Shown here: in pieces, positions 1 to 9,533 of the stretch
How the letters are laid out: the number at the start of each line of letters is the position of its first letter
How positions within the stretch are numbered: position 1 is the first letter of the stretch
Assembly: GCF_000754805.1 (NCBI RefSeq)
Contig: NZ_KN150731.1
Location: 4,617,642-4,681,641, forward strand
Length of the DNA stretch: 64,000 nt
Direction: 5' to 3'
DNA from: Yersinia frederiksenii ATCC 33641
GTDB taxonomy: Bacteria > Pseudomonadota > Gammaproteobacteria > Enterobacterales > Enterobacteriaceae
Notes under the pieces: generated by a model
The model's input: only the letters and a program-made list of their open reading frames with translations
Database searches by the model: none
What the model was told of the DNA's origin: nothing
Position numbers and translations under genes: made by a program

Positions 1-81
1 TGCAAAGTATTCCGTCAAGCCTATAATGTGACGCCGCAGGTATTTCGCTCACTTTCTTCTGAACGCAACAAAATGGAATGA
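1..81 (+). CDS. pocR: PocR, AraC-family regulator, C-terminal end only
   Basis: The window opens inside a reading frame of 26 codons ending in TGA at 79-81. The peptide carries the last helix region of an AraC-type DNA-binding domain (CKVFRQAYNVTPQVFR), which is where AraC proteins read 'F...YGVTP..YR'. In Salmonella pocR lies immediately before cbiA, in the same direction, and activates both the cob and pdu operons in response to 1,2-propanediol. The same position and orientation here make PocR the likely identity. Only the tail is visible, so the ligand-binding part cannot be checked. Confidence 0.75.
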   Translation, partial: CKVFRQAYNVTPQVFRSLSSERNKME

Positions 82-485
82 CAGTTATTGATTTAATATC
101 AATTGGTCATGTTTTTAATTCATATTTTCTTATTTAAAAATTAAAATAGTAATTGGTTTTAAAATTAATTAATGACAATTTTTTGTTATTAAACCAAAGG
201 GGGAAGTTAACCTAACAAACTGTTACTAAGTGATTTTTTCAGGGTGGATGGCAATTTTTTGTTATGGTTGCACAAAAAAAATAGCAAATAAAAAATGAAA
301 TTAACCATTTTTTATTTGTGGAAAAGAGTATATTAACCTTAATCAAATTTAATAAGTCACTTGACGTTAAAACTGTGTAAATAAAGAGATAAAATCTATA
401 ACGAAATAGAAATAAAATAACAGAATCTAACATAGTGTAGTTACTGAGATGGTTATGCCAAAAGTTATTGGAGTTGCAGTTAACA
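82..485. other. AT-rich intergenic region between pocR and the cobalamin riboswitch
   Basis: About 400 bases without a convincing gene. It is strongly AT-rich and should contain the promoter of the cbi operon and probably PocR sites, but I see no clean sigma-70 pair: TTGACG at 361-366 lacks a good -10 at 16-18 bases. A perfect dyad ATTGAT-N5-ATCAAT lies at 87-103. An 86-codon minus-strand frame here (239-499) has no ribosome-binding site or recognisable sequence and overlaps the riboswitch, so it is not called. Confidence 0.6.
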
Positions 486-660
486 TCTTGCGGCTTCAAG
501 AATAAAAGGCATGTTATGCACTAAAGCATAACTGGGAAGGGGGTGACAATCCCCCGCAGCCCCCGCTGCTGTGATGCTGACGAACCCGTAGAAACCACTG
601 ATCCACAAGATTGGGAAGGTGCGGGAGAGGATGACGCTAAGCCAGAAGACCAGCCCGCTC
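486..660 (+). ncRNA. Cobalamin riboswitch (B12 element) of the cbi operon
   Basis: The leader contains the landmarks of the AdoCbl aptamer in the right order: the GGGTGACAATCCCCC stem-loop at about 541-555, the GCAGCCCCCGCTGCTGTGA block (557-575), and the B12 box AAGCCAGAAGACCAGCCC at 639-656. It lies 120 bases upstream of cbiA on the same strand. In Enterobacteria this element represses cbi translation or transcription when adenosylcobalamin is abundant. The 5' boundary is approximate. The expression platform appears to be the hairpin at 755-776. Confidence 0.92.
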
Positions 661-754
661 AGTAAAAGATTTTCAACTCCTTCGGTGGGAAGCGGGTTGT
701 CATCAGATGCGCGCAGCGGTGACGTTGCGCAGATGCACCTTTTTGACACTGCAT

Positions 755-781
755 ATCCCGCTTGAAATGGCGGGATTTTTT
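755..781 (+). terminator. Hairpin plus U-run abutting the cbiA start (riboswitch expression platform)
   Basis: ATCCCGC (755-761) pairs perfectly with GCGGGAT (770-776) around an 8-base loop, and the right arm runs into six T (776-781) that end exactly at the ATG of cbiA (782). The form is that of an intrinsic terminator. The right arm is also the only purine-rich stretch able to act as the cbiA ribosome-binding site, so the same hairpin could block translation as well as end transcription. Confidence 0.7.
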
Positions 782-2185
782 ATGCAACGATCAGGCAAAC
801 AAGCATTTATCATCGCAGGAACCGGCAGTGGCTGCGGTAAAACCACCGTGACGCTGGGTATTTTGCGGGCGCTGATAGCGCGTGGATTGTCGGTGCAACC
901 GTTCAAAGTCGGGCCGGATTATTTGGATACCGGCTGGCATACCGCTGTCAGTGGTGTGACGTCGCGTAACCTCGATGCTTTTATGCTGCCACCCGTTACC
1001 CTCAATGGGCTGTATAACCAACATCTGCGCCATGCCGATGTGGCAGTGATCGAAGGCGTTATGGGGCTTTATGACGGCTACGGCACAGACCCAAATTATT
1101 GCAGCAGTGCGGCCATGGCTAAACAGCTTGGTTGCCCGGTTATCTTGCTGGTAGATGGCAAGGCGGTATCGACCTCAGTGGCCGCCACGGTGATGGGGTT
1201 TTGTCAGTTTGATCCCAATCTGCAGATTGCGGGTGTCATTATTAACCGCGTCAATTCAGATAATCACTATCAGCTTATCCGTCATGCCATTGAACACTAT
1301 TGTGGCATTCCAGTTTTGGGTCGTTTACCGGTGCTGGACGATGTGGCATTGCCATCGCGTCATTTAGGACTGATTCCGGCGCAAGAGCGCGGCGGGCCAA
1401 TCGGCAAACAGCCGGATAATGCCCCGCGTTGGCAACGGCTGGCGCAACAGGTTGAAGAGTTTATCGATCTGGACCGATTACTGGCATTGACGCCTTGCAC
1501 CAAACTTCCTGCGGGAACCTCGCCGGAGTTACCTCCTCATGCCTTAGCCCATGGTCTGACACTGGCGCTGGCCGAAGATGAAGCCTTCAATTTCTATTAT
1601 CCCGACAACCTTGATCTGCTAGAGCAGGCCGGGGTGCGTATCCAACGTTTCAGTCCCTTACATGACCGCCAGCTACCTGCTTGCCAGATGGTTTATCTGG
1701 GGGGCGGCTATCCAGAAATTTACGCGGCTAAGCTGGCGGCCAATACCGCCATGCACGCGGCATTACAACAGGCACACTGTCAACAAATTCCACTGTATGG
1801 CGAATGTGGTGGTTTGATGTATCTGGGAGATGGCTTAACCGATGAAGAGGGGCAACGGCATCCAATGGTAGGGATTTTGGCTGGGGAAAGCCGAATGGGA
1901 AAACGCCTGACCCGCTTTGGTTACTGCCAGGCCGAGGCTCGCAGTGACACGCTATTAGCGGCGCAAGGTGAAATTCTGCGTGGTCATGAGTTCCATTACT
2001 CCGATTTTACCAGCCCGCTGACACCGGTATTTGATAGCAGTAAGTGGCGCGATGGCGAGGTTATTCAGCGCTGGAGCACCGGCTATCAAGTGCAACGGAC
2101 ACAAGCCAGTTATCTGCATATTCATTTTGCCCAGCGCCCCGGTTTATTAAATGGCTGGCTGAACGCCGCCCGGAGCCTGTTATGA
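782..2185 (+). CDS. cbiA: Cobyrinic acid a,c-diamide synthase
   Basis: CbiA amidates the a and c side chains of cob(II)yrinate using glutamine and ATP, a late ring-modification step of anaerobic B12 synthesis. The 467-residue protein has an N-terminal dethiobiotin-synthetase-like ATPase fold with P-loop GTGSGCGKTT (residues 13-22) and a C-terminal class I glutamine amidotransferase domain with its nucleophile in YGECGGLMYLG (Cys near 342). I chose the ATG at 782 because the protein then begins a few residues before the P-loop strand, as in Salmonella CbiA; an upstream in-frame ATG at 707 would place the riboswitch hairpin inside the gene. First gene of the operon; its TGA overlaps the cbiB ATG. 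Confidence 0.97.
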   Translation: MQRSGKQAFIIAGTGSGCGKTTVTLGILRALIARGLSVQPFKVGPDYLDTGWHTAVSGVTSRNLDAFMLPPVTLNGLYNQHLRHADVAVIEGVMGLYDGYGTDPNYCSSAAMAKQLGCPVILLVDGKAVSTSVAATVMGFCQFDPNLQIAGVIINRVNSDNHYQLIRHAIEHYCGIPVLGRLPVLDDVALPSRHLGLIPAQERGGPIGKQPDNAPRWQRLAQQVEEFIDLDRLLALTPCTKLPAGTSPELPPHALAHGLTLALAEDEAFNFYYPDNLDLLEQAGVRIQRFSPLHDRQLPACQMVYLGGGYPEIYAAKLAANTAMHAALQQAHCQQIPLYGECGGLMYLGDGLTDEEGQRHPMVGILAGESRMGKRLTRFGYCQAEARSDTLLAAQGEILRGHEFHYSDFTSPLTPVFDSSKWRDGEVIQRWSTGYQVQRTQASYLHIHFAQRPGLLNGWLNAARSLL

Positions 2186-3138
2186 CTCTTGCAGCATGGT
2201 TTGTGGCTTTTCTACTTGATAGCTGGCTCGGTGACCCGCCGCACTGGCCGCATCCAGTGCGCTGGATTGGCAACTTGATCACTGTGCTGCAACGGGCTAT
2301 CCGGGCAGTTTGTCGCAGTGAACGAGCGTTGAAATGGGGCGGAGCCGTATTGTGGCTGGCAGTAGTGGGTATCACTTGGCTGACCTGCTGGGGATTTTTA
2401 TGGCTGATGACTGAGATTAATCCGTGGCTCGGTTGGTTGGCGCAAGTGTGGATGATTTACACCTTGCTGGCCGGGCGCTGCCTGAGTGACGCGGCACTGG
2501 CGGTGTTTGATGCACTACAGCAGGGTTCATTGGCGCAAAGTCGCGAAAAGCTGTCATGGATTGTTGGGCGTGATACTTCGCAATTGGAAAAGCCGCAAAT
2601 TACTCGCGCCGTGGTGGAAACGGTGGCTGAAAACAGTGTCGATGGTGTGATTGCACCGCTGTTCTTCCTGCTGCTTGGCGGCGCACCGCTGGCGATGGCG
2701 TACAAAGCGGTTAATACCCTGGACTCGATGGTGGGCTACAAAACCCCGAAATATCGGGCTATTGGCTACGTCTCGGCACGGATGGATGATCTGGCTAATT
2801 GGCTGCCTGCCCGCCTGAGTTGGTTACTGTTGAGTGCCGCAGCCTGGTTGGTTCAAGCCGATTACCGACAGGCGCTGCGCATTGGTTGGCGTGACCGTTA
2901 TCAGCACTCTAGCCCGAATTGTGCCTGGTCAGAAGCCACGGTTGCCGGTGCGCTAGGGGTACGACTTGGTGGCCCGAATGATTACTTTGGTGAGCGGGTA
3001 GAAAAGCCCTGGATGGGTGATGAACGGCGCGACGTGGTGCTCGGCGATATTCCGCGCAGCATCCATTTGATGATGATGGCGTCGTTATTAGCCCTGTTAC
3101 TGTTTGCCCTGATCCATCTGCTGCTGGTTGGCATCTAA
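2182..3138 (+). CDS. cbiB: Adenosylcobinamide-phosphate synthase, membrane protein
   Basis: CbiB joins adenosylcobyrate to the aminopropanol (phosphate) arm, giving adenosylcobinamide (phosphate). The 318-residue protein opens with a hydrophobic helix followed by the family signature GDPPHWPHPVRWIG, and contains the conserved SWIVGRDTSQL and ETVAENSVDG blocks, with several membrane helices up to the C terminus. The start is the ATG at 2182, sharing ATGA with the cbiA stop; a longer in-frame start exists upstream inside cbiA but would add 46 residues absent from the family. It ends 13 bases before cbiC. Confidence 0.96.
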   Translation: MTLAAWFVAFLLDSWLGDPPHWPHPVRWIGNLITVLQRAIRAVCRSERALKWGGAVLWLAVVGITWLTCWGFLWLMTEINPWLGWLAQVWMIYTLLAGRCLSDAALAVFDALQQGSLAQSREKLSWIVGRDTSQLEKPQITRAVVETVAENSVDGVIAPLFFLLLGGAPLAMAYKAVNTLDSMVGYKTPKYRAIGYVSARMDDLANWLPARLSWLLLSAAAWLVQADYRQALRIGWRDRYQHSSPNCAWSEATVAGALGVRLGGPNDYFGERVEKPWMGDERRDVVLGDIPRSIHLMMMASLLALLLFALIHLLLVGI

Positions 3139-3151
3139 CTAGGATAACCCA

Positions 3152-3781
3152 ATGAACTATATAAAAAATCCGCAAGAAATAGAGCAAAATAGCTTTGCCA
3201 TCATTGGCGATATTATTGCCCATGAACGGCCCGATTATGTGTTTGTTAGTGAGATGCACGAAGCGGTGATCAAACGGGTTATTCACACCACCGCAGATTT
3301 TGATTGGCTGGATATTCTGCATTTTTCACCGGAGGTATTGAGCCGTATTGTTGAGGCGATCAGCCGGGGTTGCACCTTGTACACCGACACCACCATGGCC
3401 ATGTCCGGTATCAATAAAACACTGTTACAGCAGATGGGCTGTGAATGCCGCTGCTATATCAGTGATTCGCGAGTGGTGGAAAGTGCGCCAAAGCTGGGCA
3501 TTACCCGCTCGATGGCGGCGGTGGATATCGCGCTGGCGGAGCCGGGGGAGAAACTGTTTGTGTTCGGCAATGCGCCCACTGCGTTATTCCGTTTACTGGA
3601 GCGGCAAGCCGCGCCGGTTGCCGTCATTGGAGTACCGGTCGGTTTTGTCGGGGCAGCGGAGTCCAAAGATGCACTGGTAGAAAGTGATTTGCCCTGTATT
3701 GCAGCACTGGGGCGCAAAGGCGGCAGCAATGTGGCCGCCGCGATTATTAACGCCATCCTTTATCAATTAAGGGGGGCGTGA
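3152..3781 (+). CDS. cbiC: Cobalt-precorrin-8 methylmutase
   Basis: CbiC moves the C-11 methyl group to C-12, turning cobalt-precorrin-8 into cobyrinate. The 209-residue protein is the usual length and holds the catalytic histidine block [11 protein letters not shown] (His near residue 47) and the [26 protein letters not shown] and [13 protein letters not shown] motifs of the CobH/CbiC family. A weak Shine-Dalgarno (AGGATAA) precedes the ATG. The stop TGA overlaps the cbiD start by one base. Confidence 0.97.
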   Translation: MNYIKNPQEIEQNSFAIIGDIIAHERPDYVFVSEMHEAVIKRVIHTTADFDWLDILHFSPEVLSRIVEAISRGCTLYTDTTMAMSGINKTLLQQMGCECRCYISDSRVVESAPKLGITRSMAAVDIALAEPGEKLFVFGNAPTALFRLLERQAAPVAVIGVPVGFVGAAESKDALVESDLPCIAALGRKGGSNVAAAIINAILYQLRGA

Positions 3782-4962
3782 TGAGTGACAGTCTGCTCCA
3801 TGCAGAGCCGGTGAGTGATGACGCGGCATTGCAAAACCAGCAATTAGACAGCATTTGGCATAACGGTAAGCAATACCGTAAAGGCTACACCACCGGCTCC
3901 TGCGCCACGGCGGCGGCTAAAGTCGCGGCGCTGATGGTATTGCGCCAGCAAGTGATTGATCAAATTTCGATTGTCACACCGTCCGGTATCACCTTGTGCC
4001 TGAATGTCGAACAACCGCTGATTGAGGGCCAGCAAGCCACTGCGGCGATTCGCAAAGATGGCGGTGATGATATCGATGCCACCCACGGCATGTTAATTTT
4101 CGCCCGAGTGACACTCACTAAGCAGACCGACATTAGCTTACGTGGCGGCGAAGGAGTAGGAACTGTCACTCGCAAGGGTATTGGTTTGCCGGTGGGCAGT
4201 TGCGCCATTAATCGTACACCTCGCCAGACAATTGAAGCCGCAGTGCGCGAAGTCATCGGTCCATTACGTGGGGCTGAAGTCGAGATTTTTGCGCCGGAAG
4301 GGGAGGATCGGGCGAAAAAGACCTATAACGGGCGGCTGGGTATTCTGGGGGGAATCTCCATTATTGGCACCACCGGCATTGTCACGCCGATGTCGGAAGA
4401 GAGCTGGAAACGCTCTTTGGCGTTGGAGCTAGAGATGAAGCGCGCTGCAGGAGAAGACCGCGTCATTCTGGTGCCAGGTAACCATGGCGAGCGCTTTGTT
4501 CGTGACCATCTGGGCCTTGATAGCCAACGGGTGGTGACCATGAGTAACTTCGTCGGTTATATGCTGCAAGAAACTGTGCGATTAGGGTTCCGCCACGTAC
4601 TGTTGGTTGGGCACCCCGGTAAGTTAGTCAAAGTTGCCGCCGGTATCTTCCACACTCACAGTCACATTGCCGATGGGCGCATGGAAACTCTGGTGGCTCA
4701 TCTGGCGCTGATGGGGGCTCCACACGCACTGTTACTGGCGGTCAATCAGTGTGATACCACTGAAGCGGCCATGGAACTGATTGCCGAACAGGGTTGGGAA
4801 GGGGTGTATTCCCGCATTGCCGAGCGCATCTGCCAACGTATTGCCGAGATGATGCGCTTCTCCGTTAATCCCCCTCAATGTGACGCTATTTTGTTCTCCT
4901 TTGATAATCAGGTGCTGGGCAGCAGCCGTCCACTGGCAGAAATTGTGGAGGCGCAACAATGA
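3781..4962 (+). CDS. cbiD: Cobalt-precorrin-5B C1-methyltransferase
   Basis: CbiD methylates C-1 of the corrin ring in the anaerobic pathway, using SAM. The 393-residue protein has the family's opening block [18 protein letters not shown], the [13 protein letters not shown] region, and late [15 protein letters not shown] and [13 protein letters not shown] motifs. Its N terminus is roughly 20 residues longer than Salmonella CbiD. The ATG at 3781 is preferred over a GTG at 3778 because AAGGGGGG (3769-3776) is well placed for it. TGATG overlap with cbiC and ATGA overlap with cbiE imply translational coupling. Confidence 0.96.
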   Translation: MSDSLLHAEPVSDDAALQNQQLDSIWHNGKQYRKGYTTGSCATAAAKVAALMVLRQQVIDQISIVTPSGITLCLNVEQPLIEGQQATAAIRKDGGDDIDATHGMLIFARVTLTKQTDISLRGGEGVGTVTRKGIGLPVGSCAINRTPRQTIEAAVREVIGPLRGAEVEIFAPEGEDRAKKTYNGRLGILGGISIIGTTGIVTPMSEESWKRSLALELEMKRAAGEDRVILVPGNHGERFVRDHLGLDSQRVVTMSNFVGYMLQETVRLGFRHVLLVGHPGKLVKVAAGIFHTHSHIADGRMETLVAHLALMGAPHALLLAVNQCDTTEAAMELIAEQGWEGVYSRIAERICQRIAEMMRFSVNPPQCDAILFSFDNQVLGSSRPLAEIVEAQQ

Positions 4963-5561
4963 TTACGGTTGTCGGCATTGGTCCTGGTGATACTGAATAT
5001 CTTACGCCAAATGCACTGCGGGCCATTGAACAGGCTGATGTGTTGGTGGGCGGTAAACGCCATCTGGCGACATTTGCTTGCAAGATCAAAGAGTCTCGCC
5101 TGCTGGATGCAGATCTGTTGGGGCTATTAGAGTGGCTGGATAGCAACAAAAACCGTGGCATCGTGGTGCTGGCCTCCGGCGACCCTTTGCTATTCGGCAT
5201 TGGCAAATTGCTGGCCGCGAACTTCAGTGCTGACGAGTTGCATATCGTCCCCGGCATCAGCGCGATTCAATATCTGTGTGCCAAAGTGGCACTGGATATG
5301 AACGACCTTTTCCTCACCAGCAGCCATGGGCGAGAGCCTGATTTTGACTGGATTTTCCAGCACGACAAAGTGGCAATGGTCACTGACGGTTTTATCGGCC
5401 CGCGCGCAATTGCCGATGCTTTGCACCAGCGCGGCCTGTCTCGCACCTTAATTATTGGCGAAAACCTCTCGCAACCTAACGAACGAATTCACCGTCTGCC
5501 TATCGAGCAGGTGGCGGCCCGCTATGACATGAATGTGGTGGTGATCCTCAATGAAAGATGA
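4959..5561 (+). CDS. cbiE: Cobalt-precorrin-7 (C5)-methyltransferase
   Basis: CbiE, with CbiT, performs C-5/C-15 methylation and C-12 decarboxylation of cobalt-precorrin-7. The 200-residue protein has the tetrapyrrole methylase fold: the [16 protein letters not shown] start, the [15 protein letters not shown]-binding loop and the [14 protein letters not shown] block. Here cbiE and cbiT are separate genes, as in Salmonella, rather than the fused CobL. The ATG overlaps the cbiD stop, and the 3' end overlaps cbiT by 11 bases. Confidence 0.96.
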   Translation: MITVVGIGPGDTEYLTPNALRAIEQADVLVGGKRHLATFACKIKESRLLDADLLGLLEWLDSNKNRGIVVLASGDPLLFGIGKLLAANFSADELHIVPGISAIQYLCAKVALDMNDLFLTSSHGREPDFDWIFQHDKVAMVTDGFIGPRAIADALHQRGLSRTLIIGENLSQPNERIHRLPIEQVAARYDMNVVVILNER

Positions 5562-6138
5562 GCTGTTCTTACGCGGGCAAAAAGTCCCGATGACCAAAGA
5601 AGCGGTGCGCGTGTTGGCATTGGAACGGCTGGAGTTACCCGGTGCCAGCCATCTGATTGATGTGGGGGCAGGCACGGGCAGTGTGGCTCTAGAGGCCGCG
5701 TTGCGTTTTCCTCATCTTAGGGTGACCGCCATTGAGCGTAACCCGGCAGCCCTGGAGTTGATTACTGAAAACCGCCAACGGTTGGGATGCCACAATGTGG
5801 CGATTATTGCGGGCACCGCGCCGCTGCCACTGGCAGATAAAGCCGACGCCATTTTTATCGGCGGCAGCGGCGGTCATTTGGCTGAACTTATCGACTGGGC
5901 ATTGATGACGCTAAACCCCGGTGGTCGTCTGGTATTGACCTTTATTTTGCTCAATAACCTAAATGAAGCGCTAAGTCATTTAGAAAAACTGGCTCACAGG
6001 CAGGCCGATGCCATCTGTCAGTTGGACTGCGTTCAATTGCAGCTCTCCTCTCTGACCCCCTTGGGCAGCGGACACTATTTTAAACCGAATAATCCTACTT
6101 ATCTTATTTCCTGCCACAAGGAGGCGCGCAATGTCTGA
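5551..6138 (+). CDS. cbiT: Cobalt-precorrin-6B C15-methyltransferase (decarboxylating)
   Basis: The 195-residue protein is a class I Rossmann methyltransferase, unlike the CbiE/F/H/L fold: SAM motif [16 protein letters not shown] (about residues 29-44), an acidic end of strand 2 in VTAIERNP, and [12 protein letters not shown]. It begins with the family block [18 protein letters not shown]. It partners CbiE. The start codon lies inside the cbiE end, so the two are probably made in step. Confidence 0.96.
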   Translation: MKDELFLRGQKVPMTKEAVRVLALERLELPGASHLIDVGAGTGSVALEAALRFPHLRVTAIERNPAALELITENRQRLGCHNVAIIAGTAPLPLADKADAIFIGGSGGHLAELIDWALMTLNPGGRLVLTFILLNNLNEALSHLEKLAHRQADAICQLDCVQLQLSSLTPLGSGHYFKPNNPTYLISCHKEARNV

Positions 6139-6937
6139 GCATCCTAATACTGTTTCACCCACCGATACACCTGCATGGGATACACAAAAAGTCTGGTTTG
6201 TCGGCGCAGGGCCGGGTGATAAAGAGCTGATTACGCTCAAAGGCTACCGCTTGCTGCAACAGGCACAAATCGTCATCTATGCCGGATCACTGATTAACAC
6301 CGAACTGCTGGAGTATTGCTCGCCACAGGCGCAGTGCCACGACAGCGCGAGCTTGAATCTGGAACAAATTATTCAACTGATGGTTGATGGTGTGCGGGCT
6401 GGCAAGCTGGTGGTACGGCTGCAAACCGGCGACCTCTCTTTATATGGCTCGATTCGTGAGCAGGGGGAGGTTTTAGGTGAACACGGCATTGGCTTTGTGT
6501 CGGTACCGGGGGTCAGTGCTTTTCTCGGGGCGGCGGCACAGTTAGGGGTGGAGTACACGGTACCGGAAGTGGCGCAGAGCTTGATTATCACCCGTATTGA
6601 GGGGCGCACGCCGATGCCGCCACTGGAGCAACTGGAATCTTTTGCCGCCCATCAAACCTCAATGGCCATTTTCTTATCTGTCCAAGAGATGGACCGGGTG
6701 GCTGAGCGCCTCGTCGCCGGGGGCTATCCGGCTACGACACCGGTGGCCGTCGTGTACAAAGCAACCTGGGCCGAAAGTCGCACCGTTCGCGGCACTTTGG
6801 CGGATATTGCCGAGTTGGTCCGGGCGGCGAGTATTCATAAAACCGCACTGATATTAGTGGGGGCTTTCCTGGGTGATGAATACCACTATTCCAAACTTTA
6901 TGACGCGGGGTTTAGCCATGAGTATCGTCAAGCCTGA
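6131..6937 (+). CDS. cbiF: Cobalt-precorrin-4 C11-methyltransferase
   Basis: CbiF adds the C-11 methyl group. The 268-residue protein has the tetrapyrrole methylase landmarks [45 protein letters not shown] and [19 protein letters not shown]. The N terminus has about ten more residues before the first strand than Salmonella CbiF. It overlaps cbiT by 8 bases and cbiG by 20 bases. Confidence 0.97.
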   Translation: MSEHPNTVSPTDTPAWDTQKVWFVGAGPGDKELITLKGYRLLQQAQIVIYAGSLINTELLEYCSPQAQCHDSASLNLEQIIQLMVDGVRAGKLVVRLQTGDLSLYGSIREQGEVLGEHGIGFVSVPGVSAFLGAAAQLGVEYTVPEVAQSLIITRIEGRTPMPPLEQLESFAAHQTSMAIFLSVQEMDRVAERLVAGGYPATTPVAVVYKATWAESRTVRGTLADIAELVRAASIHKTALILVGAFLGDEYHYSKLYDAGFSHEYRQA

Positions 6938-7973
6938 GTCGATAGCTGTTTTTTGTCTGACTCCCGGTGGGGTTAGGTTAGCGCGGCGTTTGCAAACCCA
7001 CCTGCCACTGACCTGTTTTACCAGTGACAAACTGATGGAAGCGGAATTCCTGCCATTCAATGGCAGTTTTGGCGACACCCTACGTGAGGCCTTTAAACAG
7101 TACTCGGCGCTAGTGGTCGTCGGGGCCATCGGCCTAACCGTGCGGGTTATCGCGCCATTGGTTAATGACAAGATGACGGACCCTGCGGTGGTGGTAATTG
7201 ATGAACGCGGGCAGCATGTCATCAGTTTGTTGTCAGGCCATGTGGGGGGGGCTAATACCCTGACGCGCTATTTGGCGGGAATTTTGGGCGCGGATCCGGT
7301 TATCACCACGGCGACTGACGTTAATGAGATGGCTGCGCTGGACACCTTAGCCACCCAATTAGATGCCGAAATGCACGATTTCCGCCACGCAGTCAAAGTG
7401 GTTAATCAAATGTTGGTCAGCGAGCAAAAAGTTGGGCTGTGGTGGGATATGCCATTGGTGGCGGAACGCGATCGCTGCGACACCCGCGGTTTTGTGCCGG
7501 TGGATTCGTTGGATGCCTTGCCACCACTGGATGCGCTGGTGTGCGTCACCCTGCGCGACACTCTGCCGTCACTGCCATTGCCGGTTTATAAATTGGTGCC
7601 GCGCCGCGTGGTCGCGGGCATTGGTTGCCGTCGGGCGACATCACTGCAAACACTGGTTGAATTGCTGCAACAGCAAATGGCCGAAAATCACTTTGATCTC
7701 ATGGCGTTGCGGGCTATCGGCAGTGTCACCATCAAAAAAGATGAACCGGCGCTACATCAGTTGGCTCAATGCTGGCGGGTGCCATTCGAACTGTTCAGTG
7801 TCGGCGAACTGAGCCGCCACGAGCAACGTTTCCCTGCTTCTGATTTTGTCCGCCAAACGGTGGGAGTCGGCAGCGTTTCACAACCGGTCGCCTGGCTGAT
7901 GAGCGACGGTAAATTGGTTGGCAATACTCTGCGCCAGCAGGGCGTCACCATCACTTTGGGAGTTTCGCATTAA
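6918..7973 (+). CDS. cbiG: Cobalt-precorrin-5A hydrolase
   Basis: CbiG opens the delta-lactone of cobalt-precorrin-5A and releases acetaldehyde, allowing ring contraction to finish. The 351-residue protein shows the family blocks [44 protein letters not shown] and, in the C-terminal domain, VVAGIGCRR and [11 protein letters not shown]. The ATG at 6918 is preceded by GCGGGG and gives the length seen in Salmonella; an earlier in-frame ATG at 6873 lies deep inside cbiF. A run of eight G at 7244-7251 lies inside the gene, in frame. Confidence 0.96.
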   Translation: MSIVKPESIAVFCLTPGGVRLARRLQTHLPLTCFTSDKLMEAEFLPFNGSFGDTLREAFKQYSALVVVGAIGLTVRVIAPLVNDKMTDPAVVVIDERGQHVISLLSGHVGGANTLTRYLAGILGADPVITTATDVNEMAALDTLATQLDAEMHDFRHAVKVVNQMLVSEQKVGLWWDMPLVAERDRCDTRGFVPVDSLDALPPLDALVCVTLRDTLPSLPLPVYKLVPRRVVAGIGCRRATSLQTLVELLQQQMAENHFDLMALRAIGSVTIKKDEPALHQLAQCWRVPFELFSVGELSRHEQRFPASDFVRQTVGVGSVSQPVAWLMSDGKLVGNTLRQQGVTITLGVSH

Positions 7974-8698
7974 TGTTAACCGTGATTGGCATTGGGCCGG
8001 GCAGTGAATCGATGATGACACAGGAAGCTATTGCGGCAATCCGTGAGGCTGAGATTATCGTCGGTTATAAGACCTATACCCATTTGGTAAAGCCCCTGAC
8101 CGGGGATAAACAGGTGATCAAAACCGGCATGTGCAAAGAGATTGAGCGCTGCCAGACAGCGATTGATCTGGCACTGGCCGGGCATAACGTGGCGCTGATC
8201 AGCAGTGGTGATGCGGGCATTTATGGTATGGCTGGATTGGTGTTGGAGTTGGTCACACAACAAAAATTAGAGTTGGAAGTGCGGTTGGTCGCCGGGATCA
8301 CCGCCAGCATTGCCGCCGCCTCTTTGCTTGGCGCGCCACTGATGCATGATTTTTGCCATATCAGCCTGAGTGATTTGATGACGCCTTGGGCAGTCATTGA
8401 AAAACGGATTATCGCGGCGGCACAAGCCGACTTTGTTATCTGCTTCTATAACCCACGCAGTCGTGGCCGTGAAGGGCATTTGGCGCGTGCGTTCGAGTTA
8501 ATGCAACCCTGGAAAAAAGCCGCAACACCGGTCGGGGTGGTGAAAGCAGCTGGACGCAAGAAGCAGGAAAAATGGCTCACCACCTTGGGTGACATGGATT
8601 ATGAACCGGTCGATATGACCAGTTTGGTGATTGTCGGCAATCAGGCAACGTACTGCCGTGATGGGCTGATGATCACCCCGCGGGGCTACTCATTATGA
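7973..8698 (+). CDS. cbiH: Cobalt-precorrin-3B C17-methyltransferase
   Basis: CbiH methylates C-17 and drives ring contraction. The 241-residue tetrapyrrole methylase has VIGIGPGSESMMTQEA at the start, IISSGDAGIYGMAGLVLE-type SAM loop (ALISSGDAGIYGMAG), VAGITASIAAASLLGAPL and FVICFYNPRS. The TAATG overlap with cbiG couples the two genes. There is a short 27-base gap before cbiJ. Confidence 0.96.
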   Translation: MLTVIGIGPGSESMMTQEAIAAIREAEIIVGYKTYTHLVKPLTGDKQVIKTGMCKEIERCQTAIDLALAGHNVALISSGDAGIYGMAGLVLELVTQQKLELEVRLVAGITASIAAASLLGAPLMHDFCHISLSDLMTPWAVIEKRIIAAAQADFVICFYNPRSRGREGHLARAFELMQPWKKAATPVGVVKAAGRKKQEKWLTTLGDMDYEPVDMTSLVIVGNQATYCRDGLMITPRGYSL

Positions 8699-8725
8699 CG
8701 GCTTATTCACTATGAAGAGCTATCT

Positions 8726-9532
8726 ATGATGATTAACGGCTATTCGCCCATTCATGTTTTCGGTGGTACCAGCGATGCGCGGCTAATTTGCCAATTACTG
8801 GATGCGGCCGGTGAACGCTATAGCCTGTCGGTCGCCAGTGATGCGGGTCAGCAACTGGCGGGAGATATTCAGGGCGAGGTAGTGGTCGGACGGATGGACG
8901 CGGCGGCAATGGTCGATTTTCTTATCAATCGACAAGTGCAGTGGGTGATTGATGCTTCGCACCCTTATGCCGAGCTGCTCAGTGACAATGTGGTCGCGGC
9001 CTGCGGGCAAGCGAATGTGCCACTGACTCGCTATTTGCGCCCGAGTGAAATTGAGGTGCTCAATCACCCCCTGTTGCATAAGGTGGACAGTGTCGCGGCG
9101 GCTTGCTCAGTGGCGAAAAGTCTGGGGCCACGAGTCTTACTCACCACCGGCAGCAAGCAGTTGGCTGAATATCAACAGGGGCTGATAGGTAAAACTCTGT
9201 TGGTGCGGGTGCTGCCTACCGCCGAAGTCTTGCACCAATGCGAGGCTTTAGGACTGGGAGTGGACCAGATTATCGCGTTGCGTGGGCCATTTAGCGCGCA
9301 ATTCAATCAGGCGCTGTATGAGTTTTGCCAACCGGATATCGTCATCACCAAAGAGTCTGGTGCACAAGGTGGCTATCAAGAAAAAGTAGCGCCCTGTCTG
9401 GCGCTGAAGATTCCCTGCATTGTGATACGTCGCCCGGCCACCGCGCAATTAGGCAATATTGGGCAGCAAGTGACTTCATTAGATGAATTTACCCAGCATC
9501 TGATGCACTGGCAGCAACAACGAGGACAATAA
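8726..9532 (+). CDS. cbiJ: Cobalt-precorrin-6A reductase
   Basis: CbiJ reduces cobalt-precorrin-6A with NADH. The 268-residue protein opens with a nucleotide-binding GGTSDARLICQLL block and contains WVIDASHPYAELLS, RVLLTTGSKQLAEY and the late DIVITKESGAQGGYQEKV motif of the CobK/CbiJ family. Tandem ATGs at 8726 and 8729 are both possible; GAAGAG at 8714-8719 fits the first slightly better. It ends one base before cbiK. Confidence 0.94.
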   Translation: MMINGYSPIHVFGGTSDARLICQLLDAAGERYSLSVASDAGQQLAGDIQGEVVVGRMDAAAMVDFLINRQVQWVIDASHPYAELLSDNVVAACGQANVPLTRYLRPSEIEVLNHPLLHKVDSVAAACSVAKSLGPRVLLTTGSKQLAEYQQGLIGKTLLVRVLPTAEVLHQCEALGLGVDQIIALRGPFSAQFNQALYEFCQPDIVITKESGAQGGYQEKVAPCLALKIPCIVIRRPATAQLGNIGQQVTSLDEFTQHLMHWQQQRGQ

Positions 9533-9533
9533 A

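Noticed and set aside
87..103. ATTGAT-N5-ATCAAT dyad after pocR, like an FNR box
   Set aside because: The FNR consensus needs a four-base spacer (TTGAT-N4-ATCAA); here it is five, and no promoter can be placed relative to it.
239..499. 86-codon minus-strand frame upstream of cbiA
   Set aside because: No ribosome-binding site, no recognisable domain, very AT-rich, and it overlaps the riboswitch leader.
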